A DNA stretch of 10,358 nt, taken from Sphingomonas sp. Lineage in GTDB: Bacteria > Pseudomonadota > Alphaproteobacteria > Sphingomonadales > Sphingomonadaceae. The stretch lies in NCBI GenBank assembly GCA_030824725.1, contig JAPJRE010000119.1:1-10358 (forward strand), given 5' to 3'. Below, piece after piece: positions 1 through 6,910 of the stretch. The notes under the pieces are model-generated. The model ran no database searches and was not told the DNA's origin. It was given only the letters and a program-made list of their open reading frames with translations. The position numbers were made by a program, and so were the translations under genes. How positions within the stretch are numbered: position 1 is the first letter of the stretch; each line of letters begins with the position of its first letter.

Positions 1-418
1 CCGCGGTGCCCATCGCGATGGTGTCGCGGCTAAACAGCGAGAGCTCCATGCCCTGATAGCCCTGGGTGACGCCGTCGCACATCGCGGGCACGCCGCCCGC
101 CACCTGCGCGGTGGCGCCCGCTTCCAGCGCCCAGATCTTCATCTGCTCGGGATAGCGATAGTAGGGCGCGTGGGCCGAGAGCATGTCGTTGTACGACGTC
201 ACGATGCCGATGTTCATCCGCGCGCCGGTCTTCAGCGCATCGCGCTGTTCCTCGGTGCCGGCATAGGCGTGGGCGAGGTTGGCGCAGCCCAGCTTGGGCC
301 GATCATTGCCCGAATCGCGCTCGCGGCGGATCAGGTCGAGATAGGCGGTGCGGCCCGCCTTGGACCGCTCGATCACCCGATCGGTGACGGCTGCGATTTC
401 GGCGTTCAGCGTGGCCAT
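1..418 (-). CDS. edd: Phosphogluconate dehydratase, N-terminal part (cut by window edge)
   Basis: Edd dehydrates 6-phosphogluconate to 2-keto-3-deoxy-6-phosphogluconate, the first committed Entner-Doudoroff step, in the cytoplasm. It is a [4Fe-4S] enzyme of the IlvD/Edd family. I translated 139 codons from the ATG at 418; the rest of the roughly 600-residue protein lies left of the window. Visible family signatures are SYNDMLSAH (residues 75-83) and GGVPAMCDGVTQG (108-120), followed by GMELSLFSRD. Cys114 in the CDGVTQG motif is a likely Fe-S ligand by family knowledge. The ATG follows the pgl stop with no gap (TAA then ATG), and a GGAG stretch inside the end of pgl can serve as ribosome site, so translation is probably coupled to pgl. 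No frame break is seen. Symbol and function are confident; the unseen C-terminus cannot be judged. Confidence 0.95.
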   Translation of the reverse strand, partial: MATLNAEIAAVTDRVIERSKAGRTAYLDLIRRERDSGNDRPKLGCANLAHAYAGTEEQRDALKTGARMNIGIVTSYNDMLSAHAPYYRYPEQMKIWALEAGATAQVAGGVPAMCDGVTQGYQGMELSLFSRDTIAMGTA

Positions 419-1126
419 TTACAGGCTCCAGTGGATGTCGACGGGCAGTTCGGTTTCGGCGAGCACGCGGCCGATCGGCAGGGTCGAGCCGGCGCCTTCG
501 GCAATCGCGCGCTCCAGCACGTCCTTCTTCTCCTGGCCGGTGATCGCGATCATCAGTGCGCGGGCCGAGACGATCGCGGCGAGCGACAGCGAGACGCGGG
601 GGACCGGGGCTTCGGGCGGCAGCGGATCGGGCATCACGCCCAACGCGCGGCGCTCCTTGGGGCCGGTCAGCGCTTCGGCGAGATCGGGGCCGGGGAAGAT
701 CGAGGCGGTGTGGCCATCGGCGCCCATGCCGAGCAGGCAAAGGTCGAGCGGCCAGTGGAAATCCTGCAGGCGTGCGTCCGCCGCGCGGCCGGCGGCCTTG
801 TAGTCGTCGGCCTTCTCGCTGACGACCGGGATAACGCGGGCGCCGAGCGGCAGGAACACCTTGGCGAGGCCGGTGACGTTCGACATCGGGTCGCCCATCG
901 GGACGATGCGATCGTCGGTGGGGATGATCGTCACGCGCTTCCAGTCGAGCTTGGCCTTGCTCAGCTTGGCATAGATCGGGCCAGGAGTGCGGCCGCCGGC
1001 GAGCGCGATGACCGCGGCGCCGCGCGCATCGATCGCGCTCTCGATGATGAACTGCACGTCGCCGGCGAGCGCGTCGCCCATCTCGGCGGAGTCGTCATAG
1101 TCCCACCATTCGATTTCGGTCGTCAT
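419..1126 (-). CDS. pgl: 6-phosphogluconolactonase (DevB/NagB-like fold)
   Basis: This enzyme hydrolyses 6-phosphogluconolactone, the product of Zwf, to 6-phosphogluconate, the substrate of Edd. The 235-residue length fits the bacterial Pgl/DevB type. Visible motifs are ALAGGRTPGPIY (residues 41-52, the phosphate-binding loop region), PTDDRIVPMGDPMSN (69-83, matching the usual D-E/D-R...SN signature) and LLGMGADGHTASIFPG (131-146), the strongest family mark. The ATG at 1126 is well supported: AAGGAG lies at 1132-1137 on the minus strand, 5 bases upstream. The gene sits between zwf and edd, which agrees with its biochemical place. It is separated from zwf by 218 bases holding a large inverted repeat, so its mRNA level may differ from that of zwf. 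The stop abuts the edd start. No missing residues were noted. Confidence 0.96.
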   Translation of the reverse strand: MTTEIEWWDYDDSAEMGDALAGDVQFIIESAIDARGAAVIALAGGRTPGPIYAKLSKAKLDWKRVTIIPTDDRIVPMGDPMSNVTGLAKVFLPLGARVIPVVSEKADDYKAAGRAADARLQDFHWPLDLCLLGMGADGHTASIFPGPDLAEALTGPKERRALGVMPDPLPPEAPVPRVSLSLAAIVSARALMIAITGQEKKDVLERAIAEGAGSTLPIGRVLAETELPVDIHWSL

Positions 1127-1222
1127 GTAAGCTCCTTGGGTTTCGGTGGGACCTGGTCAGCGGCGCAGGCGCCGCGCGGGTCCGATATAGGGTTTGGCTC
1201 GCGGTTTCGCTCGCCCTTCAAC

Positions 1223-1319
1223 CGTCATCCCGGCGAAAGCCGGGATCCATTTTACAGCGACGCCGGGGATGGAGCCGAGACGGTGAGGGCAATGGATCCC
1301 GGCTTTCGCCGGGATGACG
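1223..1319. repeat. Paired REP-like inverted repeat between zwf and pgl
   Basis: Two arms of 29 bases (1223-1251 and 1291-1319) are perfect reverse complements around a 39-base spacer. Each arm contains its own smaller hairpin, for example 1228-1246 region: an 8-bp stem ATCCCGGC/GCCGGGAT closed by a GAAA (GNRA-type) tetraloop in the left arm, and its mirror in the right arm. The unit GTCATCCCGGCGAAAGCCGG is familiar as a dispersed proteobacterial repeat whose chance translations (HPGESRDP, VIPAKAGIH) are often misannotated as proteins; both peptides occur here. The element lies in the transcribed gap between the zwf stop and the pgl ribosome site. It may act on mRNA processing or stability; that role is inference. 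No T-run follows either arm, so it is not a standard intrinsic terminator. Confidence 0.9.
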
Positions 1320-1344
1320 TCTGTAGAAAAGGCGCTTGCCCCGT

Positions 1345-2805
1345 TCATTCGTGCCAGTGCACCCCGTCGCGCTCGGTGAGCGCGATCGAGAGCGAGGGCC
1401 CCCAACTGCCCGAGGCATAGGGCTTGGGCTTGAGATCGTTGGCGTCCCAGCCGGCGCGGATCGCGTCGATCCATTCCCACTGCGCTTCCACTTCGTCGCG
1501 ACGGACGAACAGCGTGGGATCGCCCTCGATCAGGTCGAGCAGCAGGCGCTCATAGGCGATGCGGCGGGTGGTGCCGGCGAACTCGGCGTCGAGGCTGAGG
1601 TTGAGCGGCACTTCGCGCAGGCGATAGCCCTCGCGGTCGAGGCCCGGCTGCTTCGCCATCACCAGCAGCTGGACATATTCTTCCGGCTGGAGGCGGATGA
1701 CCAGCGCGTTGGGCTGGAGCATGCCGCCGCGCTCGGCGAAGATCGAGTGGGGCACCGGCTTGAACTGGATGACGATTTCCGAGCGGCGCTCGGCGAGCCG
1801 CTTGCCGGTACGCAGATAGAAGGGCACGCCCTGCCAGCGCCAATTGTCGACATGCGCCTTGATCGCGACGAAGGTCTCGGTGCGCGAGTCCTTGCCGAGA
1901 TCGGTGGCGTAATCGCGCACGATCTGCCCCTTCACCGCGCCGCCGCCATATTGGCCGACGACGGTGAGGTTGGGCGCCTCGGCCGGCGGGATCTTGCGCA
2001 GCGAGCGCAGGACCTTGACCTTCTCGTCGCGGATCGAGGTGCCGTCGAAGCGGGCAGGGGGCTCCATCGCGATCAGCGCGACGAGCTGGAGCATGTGGTT
2101 CTGCACCATGTCGCGCAGCGCGCCGGTATCCTCGTAGAAGCCGGCGCGGCCTTCGAGGCCGACCGTCTCCGAGACGGTGATCTGCACGCTGTCGATGCCG
2201 CGGGCGTTCCACACCGGCTCGAACAGCGAGTTGCCGAAGCGCAGCGCCAGGATGTTCTGCACCGTCTCCTTGCCGAGATAGTGATCGATCCGGAAGGTGC
2301 GCTCCTCGGGAAAGGCCTCCGCGACGATGTCGTTGATCTCGCGGCTGGAGGCGAGGTCGCGGCCGAGCGGCTTCTCCAGACTGATGCGGACATTCTCGCC
2401 GGCGAGGCCCGCCGATTCGAGGCCCTTGATCGTCGGGCCGAACAACCAGGGCGCGGTCGACAGGAAGATGGCGAGGCCGCCGGAGATGTCGCCCAGCTTT
2501 TCCTTCAGCGCGGCATAGCCTTCGGTCTGCGAGGCATCGAGCGTCTGATAGTGCACGCGCTGGAGGAAGCCGGCGACAGCGCTGTCGTCCTTCCGATCGG
2601 CGGGCAGGAACTGGTCGAGCGCCTTGGCGGCGAAGGCGCGATAGCCCTCGTCGTCATGCTCGGAGCGCGCGGTGCCGGTGATGGTGAGGCCATCGGGTAA
2701 CAGGCCATCGGCGTGCAGCGCGTAGAGCGAGGGGAGCAGCATGCGCTGCGCCAGATCACCGGTGGCACCGAACAGAAGCAATTTGCCGACGGGCTGCTGC
2801 ATCAT
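1345..2805 (-). CDS. zwf: Glucose-6-phosphate 1-dehydrogenase
   Basis: Zwf oxidises glucose-6-phosphate to 6-phosphoglucono-lactone with NAD(P)+ and feeds the Entner-Doudoroff and pentose phosphate routes. The 486-residue length is normal for bacterial G6PD. The N-terminal Rossmann motif reads GATGDLA (residues 13-19). The EKP motif is at 144-146, the substrate-site signature RIDHYLGKE at 172-180, and DTGALRDMVQNH at 226-237. By family alignment Asp174, His175 and His237 correspond to the catalytic Asp-His and general-base His, so the enzyme should be active. Two adjacent ATGs (2805 and 2802) follow a GAGAGGGAA purine stretch; I kept the first, but the second is equally possible. Upstream, 167 bases including a 22-bp-arm hairpin separate it from argC, so a separate promoter in 2806-2908 is likely, although I could not point to convincing -35/-10 boxes. 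Confidence 0.97.
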   Translation of the reverse strand: MMQQPVGKLLLFGATGDLAQRMLLPSLYALHADGLLPDGLTITGTARSEHDDEGYRAFAAKALDQFLPADRKDDSAVAGFLQRVHYQTLDASQTEGYAALKEKLGDISGGLAIFLSTAPWLFGPTIKGLESAGLAGENVRISLEKPLGRDLASSREINDIVAEAFPEERTFRIDHYLGKETVQNILALRFGNSLFEPVWNARGIDSVQITVSETVGLEGRAGFYEDTGALRDMVQNHMLQLVALIAMEPPARFDGTSIRDEKVKVLRSLRKIPPAEAPNLTVVGQYGGGAVKGQIVRDYATDLGKDSRTETFVAIKAHVDNWRWQGVPFYLRTGKRLAERRSEIVIQFKPVPHSIFAERGGMLQPNALVIRLQPEEYVQLLVMAKQPGLDREGYRLREVPLNLSLDAEFAGTTRRIAYERLLLDLIEGDPTLFVRRDEVEAQWEWIDAIRAGWDANDLKPKPYASGSWGPSLSIALTERDGVHWHE

Positions 2806-2908
2806 TTCCCTCTCGATTGGTTCGCCCCGCGAGACACCAATGCGGCCGAAAGATCAAGCCGGAGGGGAGGAATAGGTATGCGAAGGCGGCAAATTTTGGA
2901 GTTTTATT

Positions 2909-2967
2909 CCGCTCCTGCCTTCTTGTCCCCTCTCGCAGGCAGGAGGGGGACAAGAAGGCAGGAGCGG
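2909..2967. repeat. 22-bp perfect inverted repeat just after argC
   Basis: Arms 2909-2930 and 2946-2967 are perfect reverse complements with a 15-base loop. On the minus strand the hairpin begins 5 bases after the argC TAA. It would form a very stable RNA stem, but the bases after it (GGAATAAAAC) contain no T-run, so a plain intrinsic terminator is not supported. It may be a dispersed intergenic repeat, a 3'-end stabiliser for argC mRNA, or a partial terminator shielding zwf from readthrough. Its arms differ in sequence from the zwf-pgl repeat, so it is a separate family. Confidence 0.85.
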
Positions 2968-2972
2968 GGTAG

Positions 2973-3911
2973 TTAGAGCACCAGCCCTGCGGTCGGATCG
3001 AGCCCGGCCATGATGTTGAGGTTCTGCACCGCGGCACCTGCGGCGCCCTTGCCGAGATTGTCGAGGGTGGCGATCAGCCGCGCCTGGCGAGTCTCGTCAT
3101 TGCCGAAGACGCGGACCGACAGGCGATCGGTGCCGGCATTTTCCTCGATCGACACCGTCGGCACGTCGGCGGGCAGCACCTGCACCACCGGCGAGTCGCG
3201 ATAGCCGTCTCGCAGGACGTTCTCCAGCGCCTCGACCGACGGCTTGCGGGTGAAGGCGAACAGCGGCAGCGGCACCTCGACGATCATGCCACGATAGGTG
3301 CGCGCGACCGAGGGAAGGAAGATCGGCGGATGCTCGATCCGCGCATGCTTCTGCATCTCGGGCACATGCTTGTGCGCGAGCGACAGGCCATAGGGGCGGA
3401 AGGCAGTGCCGGTCGCCTCGGGGCCGTCACCCTCGAACTCGGCGATCATCGCCCGGCCGCCGCCCGAATAGCCCGACACGGCGTTGACGCTCAGCGGGAA
3501 GTCGTGCGGGATCAGTCCGGCGCGGATCAGCGGGCGGACCAGCGCGAGGAAGCCGGTGGGATAGCAGCCGGGGTTGCTCACCCGCGCCGCCTCGGCGATC
3601 GCCGCGGCCTGGCCGGGTTCGAGCTCGGCGAAGCCATAGGTCCACTCGGCGGCGGTGCGATAGGCGGTCGAGGCGTCGATCACCCGCGTCCGCTCGTTTT
3701 CGATCATCGCCACCGCTTCGCGCGCCGCGTCGTCGGGCAGGCAGAGGATGACGAAATCGGCGGCGTTGAGCGCTTCCGCGCGCTTCTTCGGATCCTTGCG
3801 GTCCTGGTCGTCGAGGATCATCACCTCGATCTCGGCGCGGCCGGCAAGCCGCTCGCGAATCTCGAGGCCGGTGGTGCCGGCGGCGCCGTCGATGAAAACA
3901 TGCGCGATCAT
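2973..3911 (-). CDS. argC: N-acetyl-gamma-glutamyl-phosphate reductase, type 2
   Basis: ArgC reduces N-acetyl-glutamyl-5-phosphate to N-acetylglutamate-5-semialdehyde with NADPH, the third step of arginine synthesis. The 312-residue length and the opening FIDGAAGTTGLEIRERL (residues 7-23) mark the short type-2 subfamily. The catalytic cysteine is Cys116 in VSNPGCYPTG (111-120). Other conserved segments are SGYSGGGR (146-153) and HKHVPEM (180-186), which carries the likely acid-base histidine. The ATG at 3911 overlaps the TGA of the preceding SH3-like gene as ATGA, so the two are translationally coupled. A stable hairpin follows its TAA within 5 bases. No other arginine gene is in the window, so argC is separated from the rest of its pathway here. 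Function is confident. Confidence 0.96.
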   Translation of the reverse strand: MIAHVFIDGAAGTTGLEIRERLAGRAEIEVMILDDQDRKDPKKRAEALNAADFVILCLPDDAAREAVAMIENERTRVIDASTAYRTAAEWTYGFAELEPGQAAAIAEAARVSNPGCYPTGFLALVRPLIRAGLIPHDFPLSVNAVSGYSGGGRAMIAEFEGDGPEATGTAFRPYGLSLAHKHVPEMQKHARIEHPPIFLPSVARTYRGMIVEVPLPLFAFTRKPSVEALENVLRDGYRDSPVVQVLPADVPTVSIEENAGTDRLSVRVFGNDETRQARLIATLDNLGKGAAGAAVQNLNIMAGLDPTAGLVL

Positions 3912-4288
3912 TCGGTCTCCCCCAAGGCCGATGCGTCGATATAGCCTACCAAAGCCGGGCCCGGGGCGACACCCCAGGCGTGGCTGCCGGCGATTTCGAG
4001 TACCTCGAATACATCGCCCTTCTGGAGCATGGTCAGCACCGGCTCGTCGCCCTTGGCGGTGGCGCGCAGCGGCGTCTCGAAATGGATCACCCGCGGCATC
4101 GGCGATGCATAATGCGGCGCGAAGACGCGGCCGGCTAGGCGGATATCGGCGATGTCGGGGCGGACGGCGTCCACCCGGGGATCGATCGCGGCCGAACGGC
4201 CGTCCAGCGCCAGACGCTTACGCGTCGGCGCGCTCTGGGACTGGCTCGCTGATGGTGTTGCCAGCGAGGAAATGCCCGAACTCTGCAA
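3908..4288 (-). CDS. Small SH3-like domain protein, related to the N-terminus of NlpC/P60 hydrolases
   Basis: The conserved part runs from LALDGRSAAIDPR through DIADIRLAGRVFAPHYASPMPR to KGDVFEVLEIAGSHAWG and ends GYIDASALGETE. This matches my recollection of the N-terminal bacterial SH3 region of sphingomonad NlpC/P60 (C40 peptidase) proteins, but the Cys-His peptidase domain is absent: the TGA at 3908-3910 overlaps the argC ATG. No signal peptide or membrane segment is visible. The start is uncertain. The longest frame begins at a TTG (4288) inside marR, and its first 22 residues are Ser-rich and may be a shadow; the only other usable start seen is GTG at 4174, which would remove part of the conserved block. 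It overlaps the marR 3' end in another frame, so coupling to marR is likely. Role unknown; peptide or cell-wall binding is only inferred from the fold. Confidence 0.7.
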   Translation of the reverse strand: MQSSGISSLATPSASQSQSAPTRKRLALDGRSAAIDPRVDAVRPDIADIRLAGRVFAPHYASPMPRVIHFETPLRATAKGDEPVLTMLQKGDVFEVLEIAGSHAWGVAPGPALVGYIDASALGETE

Positions 4289-4571
4289 GAAACTCTGCCC
4301 CTTCCGCGGTACGCGCTACGAAGATGTTGCGCTTGTCGGTGTCGTCGCGCTGGCGGCGCAGATAGCCGAGCGTGCCCAGTCGATTCAAGGCACGCGTGAC
4401 CACCGGCTTCGAGACGTTGAGCGCCCGCGCCAGACCGCGCACCGTATGGGGGCCGGGGTCCAGATATACAAGCATCAGCAGCGCCATCTGTCGATTGGTG
4501 AGATCGGGCTCGCCCGAGCGCACATAATCGATCAGCGTATTCTTCCACCCCCACAGGGTCTGTTCGGACAT
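4218..4571 (-). CDS. MarR-family winged-helix transcriptional regulator
   Basis: The 117-residue protein from ATG 4571 has a MarR-type winged helix-turn-helix: TVRGLARALNVSKPVVTRAL (residues 43-62) holds the recognition helix, and the wing contains RDDTDKRN (75-82), the usual MarR D-x-R-like wing motif. The N-terminal helix carries WGWKNTLIDYVRSGEPDLTNRQMALL. A GTG start at 4589 would add six residues; neither start has a clear Shine-Dalgarno site, and ATG was preferred because MSEQTLW resembles family openings. It is divergent from secG and lies upstream of the SH3-like gene and argC. A TAAAAT box on the minus strand (4639-4644) is a possible -10. The ligand and targets cannot be read from sequence. 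Self-regulation through the palindrome at 4677-4689 is possible. Confidence 0.88.
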   Translation of the reverse strand: MSEQTLWGWKNTLIDYVRSGEPDLTNRQMALLMLVYLDPGPHTVRGLARALNVSKPVVTRALNRLGTLGYLRRQRDDTDKRNIFVARTAEGAEFLAEFGHFLAGNTISEPVPERADA

Positions 4572-4676
4572 AGCGTTCACAAGCACCACTCGTTCGTTTC
4601 AGGCCCGGCACGGCATCGAACCGAAGAAACAAACGCGCATTTTACAACTAGGTTTCAGTGCGCGGGCGAAATGTTG

Positions 4677-4689
4677 TGCGAAAATCGCA
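4677..4689. promoter_or_regulatory. Palindrome in the marR-secG divergent region (operator candidate)
   Basis: TGCGA-AAA-TCGCA is a perfect 5-bp dyad around three bases. It lies in the 239-base gap between the divergent marR and secG starts. The heptamer CGAAAAT occurs twice with a 12-base period (4679-4685 and 4691-4697). A dyad of this kind could bind a dimeric winged-helix protein such as the adjacent MarR protein; that is inference, and it is shorter than typical MarR operators. The rest of the gap (4572-4810) holds no gene that I could support. Confidence 0.35.
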
Positions 4690-4752
4690 ACGAAAATGCC
4701 GATCTGCCATGGGCTTGCGGAACCGCGCGGGAGTCGGGCGCGGAACAGGCGG

Positions 4753-4781
4753 TTGATTGCGCCGGGTTGCTCGCCTATGTC
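4753..4781 (+). promoter_or_regulatory. Possible secG promoter
   Basis: TTGATT (4753-4758) and TATGTC (4776-4781) are separated by 17 bases, which is the usual spacing for a vegetative sigma factor. The box pair lies about 30 bases before the secG ATG. Both boxes are imperfect, and high-GC alphaproteobacterial promoters are poorly defined, so confidence is low. Confidence 0.3.
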
Positions 4782-4810
4782 GCCCCCTTCGCTAACGGGC
4801 ACCGGATTTC

Positions 4811-5167
4811 ATGTTCACCTTCCTCCTCGTCGTTCAGTTCATCATCGCCGCCCTGCTGGTGGGGGTGATCCTCGTTCAGAAGTCGGAGGGTGGCGGTCTC
4901 ACCTCGGGTGGCAGCCCGGCCGGTCTCATGTCGGCGCGCGGCGCGGCCGATTTCCTGACGCGCATGACCGCGATCCTGGCGACCGCGTTCATCCTGATGA
5001 GCATCGTGCTCGCCTTCCTGGCGGCCACCCGGCACTCGACCAAGATCGATGCCGGCCTCCAGAAGGCGCCCGCCGCGGTCGCCCCGCTCACGGTCCCGAC
5101 CGCCCCGGCACCCACCGGCAACGACACGGCCCCCGCCGGCAACAGCGCGGTTCCGTTCAGCCAGTAA
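4811..5167 (+). CDS. secG: Preprotein translocase subunit SecG
   Basis: SecG is the small, non-essential third subunit of the SecYEG inner-membrane channel that exports unfolded proteins. The 118-residue protein has two membrane spans (about residues 3-22 and 52-72). Between them lies the family signature VQKSEGGGLTSGG (22-34), which recognises SecG well. After the second span comes a roughly 45-residue Ala/Pro-rich tail (76-118), as often seen in alphaproteobacterial SecG. The ATG at 4811 places the first span correctly; the upstream bases offer only a weak ribosome site. It is followed on the same strand by pyrG after 107 bases, a gene order common in alphaproteobacteria. tpiA, frequently upstream of secG in this class, is not present here; marR occupies that side instead. 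Confidence 0.94.
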   Translation: MFTFLLVVQFIIAALLVGVILVQKSEGGGLTSGGSPAGLMSARGAADFLTRMTAILATAFILMSIVLAFLAATRHSTKIDAGLQKAPAAVAPLTVPTAPAPTGNDTAPAGNSAVPFSQ

Positions 5168-5212
5168 GCTTCCGTAGTTCGCCGCGCTTGCGGCGACGCA
5201 ACCGTAAAATTT

Positions 5213-5249
5213 GCGCAGCCGGCGGATTCTTACGCTTGCCGGTCTGCGC
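5213..5249 (+). other. Leader hairpin between secG and pyrG
   Basis: GCGCAGCCGGC (5213-5223) pairs with the segment 5238-5249 over 11 base pairs with one bulged T, closing a 14-base loop. It ends 25 bases before the pyrG ATG. A smaller perfect hairpin, 7-bp stem with loop GCTT, lies at 5179-5196 just after the secG stop. Neither is followed by a T-run, so they are not standard terminators. They could stabilise secG mRNA or modulate pyrG expression. The 107-base gap holds nothing else that I recognise. Confidence 0.45.
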
Positions 5250-5274
5250 CCTTTGACGTTAGGCGTTTTCTCCC

Positions 5275-6906
5275 ATGGCGCGGTACATTTTCATCACCGG
5301 CGGCGTGGTCTCCTCGCTCGGCAAGGGTCTCATGGCAGCGAGCCTCGCGGCGCTGCTCCAGGCCCGTGGCTATCGAGTCCGCATCCGCAAGTTCGATCCC
5401 TATCTCAATGTCGATCCCGGCACGATGTCGCCGCACCAGCATGGTGAGGTGTACGTCACCGACGACGGCGCGGAGACCGACCTCGACCTCGGCCATTACG
5501 AGCGCTTCACCGGCGTGACCGCGCGCCAGGCGGACAACGTCACCTCGGGCCGGATCTACAAGACGATCATCGAGCGCGAACGGCGCGGCGACTATCTGGG
5601 CGCCACCGTGCAGGTGGTCCCGCACGTGACCGACGCGATCAAGGCGTTCGCCCAGGCCGAGACCGAGGATCTCGATTTCGTGCTGTGCGAGATCGGCGGC
5701 ACGGTAGGCGACATCGAATCGCTGCCGTTCATCGAGGCGATTCGCCAGCTCCGCAACGATCTCGGCCGCGGCCAGACCGTCAGCATCCACGTGACGCTGG
5801 TGCCGTACATTGCCGCCGCCGGCGAGCTGAAGACCAAGCCGACGCAGCACAGCGTGCGCGAGCTCGCCGCCCTCGGCGTCCAGCCCGACGTGCTGGTGTG
5901 CCGCGCCGAACGTCCGCTGCCAGCCGGCGAGCGCGCCAAGATCGCGCAGTTCTGCAACGTGCCGACCTCGGCGGTGATCCCTGCGCTCGACGCCAAGAGC
6001 ATCTATGCGGTGCCGCTGCAGTATCACGGCGAAGGCCTGGACGGCGAAGTGCTCAAGGCGTTCGGCATCGAGCCGGGCCCGTCGCCCGACCTCAGCCGCT
6101 GGAGCGGCATCGTCGAGCGGCTGCAGAACCCCGAGGGCGAAGTCACGATCGGTGTGGTCGGTAAATATATGGGCGTGCCGGACGCCTATAAGTCGCTCAC
6201 CGAGGCGCTGGTCCATGGCGGGATCGCCAACCGCGTGAAGGTCAACATCCGCTGGCTCGACGCCGAATTGTTCGAGCAGGAAGAGGCCGAAGTCGCAGCG
6301 ATGCTCGAGCCGATGCACGGCATTCTCGTCCCCGGCGGCTTCGGCGAGCGCGGCAGCGAGGGCAAGATCGCCGGCGTACGCTTTGCCCGCGAGCGGGGCG
6401 TGCCGTTCTTCGGCATCTGCCTCGGCATGCAGATGGCGTGCATCGAGGGCGTCCGCGCCCAGGGCATCGCCAATGCCTCGACCACAGAGTTCGGACCGAC
6501 GCAAGAACCGGTGGTAGGCATGATCACCGAATGGATGACCGCCGACGGCCTGCAGAAGCGCGAGGAAGGCGGCGATCTGGGCGGCACGATGCGGCTGGGT
6601 GCCTATCCGGCCAAGCTCGGCGGCAACAGCGTGGTCGCGTCGATCTACGGCACCGATTCGATCAGCGAGCGCCACCGCCACCGCTACGAGGTGAACACCG
6701 CCTACAAGCCGGTGCTGGAAGAAGGCGGCCTCGTATTCTCGGGTATGTCGCCCGACGGCACGCTGCCCGAGATCGTCGAGCGGCCGGACCATCCCTGGTT
6801 CGTCGGCGTGCAGTTCCACCCCGAGCTCAAGTCCAAGCCGTTCGATCCGCACCCGCTGTTCGCGGGCTTCATCGAGGCCGCCGTCAAGCACTCGCGGCTC
6901 GTCTAG
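5275..6906 (+). CDS. pyrG: CTP synthase (glutamine hydrolysing)
   Basis: PyrG aminates UTP to CTP using ATP and glutamine, the last step of de novo pyrimidine nucleotide synthesis. The 543-residue protein has the normal length and both domains. The N-terminal synthase domain shows the ATP loop GGVVSSLGKG (residues 9-18), RKFDPYLNVDPGTM (38-51) with DGAETDLDLGHYERF after it, and CEIGGTVGDIES (138-149). The C-terminal class-I glutaminase domain has the nucleophile Cys382 in GICLGMQ, with His515 and Glu517 in FHPELKSKP completing the triad. The ATG at 5275 begins the standard MARYIFITGG. No strong ribosome site precedes it. The coding sequence is intact and strongly GC-biased at third positions, like that of secG. 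It is probably read with secG and with the isomerase gene that starts 4 bases after its stop. Confidence 0.98.
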   Translation: MARYIFITGGVVSSLGKGLMAASLAALLQARGYRVRIRKFDPYLNVDPGTMSPHQHGEVYVTDDGAETDLDLGHYERFTGVTARQADNVTSGRIYKTIIERERRGDYLGATVQVVPHVTDAIKAFAQAETEDLDFVLCEIGGTVGDIESLPFIEAIRQLRNDLGRGQTVSIHVTLVPYIAAAGELKTKPTQHSVRELAALGVQPDVLVCRAERPLPAGERAKIAQFCNVPTSAVIPALDAKSIYAVPLQYHGEGLDGEVLKAFGIEPGPSPDLSRWSGIVERLQNPEGEVTIGVVGKYMGVPDAYKSLTEALVHGGIANRVKVNIRWLDAELFEQEEAEVAAMLEPMHGILVPGGFGERGSEGKIAGVRFARERGVPFFGICLGMQMACIEGVRAQGIANASTTEFGPTQEPVVGMITEWMTADGLQKREEGGDLGGTMRLGAYPAKLGGNSVVASIYGTDSISERHRHRYEVNTAYKPVLEEGGLVFSGMSPDGTLPEIVERPDHPWFVGVQFHPELKSKPFDPHPLFAGFIEAAVKHSRLV

Positions 6907-6910
6907 GCGC

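Noticed and set aside
170..1420. Long plus-strand open frame (about 416 codons) across edd, pgl and the repeat
   Set aside because: It is antisense to edd and pgl, rich in Arg/Gly/Ala, crosses the inverted repeat and matches no family; it is a high-GC shadow.
1157..1480. Small proteins with VIPAKAGIH or HPGESRDP segments
   Set aside because: These are chance translations of the dispersed inverted repeat, not genes.
1336..2700. 454-codon plus-strand frame antisense to zwf
   Set aside because: Zwf on the other strand has every family motif; this frame is its mirror with no recognisable domain.
2909..2967. Intrinsic terminator after argC
   Set aside because: The stem is excellent but no T-run follows on either strand, so it was called an inverted repeat.
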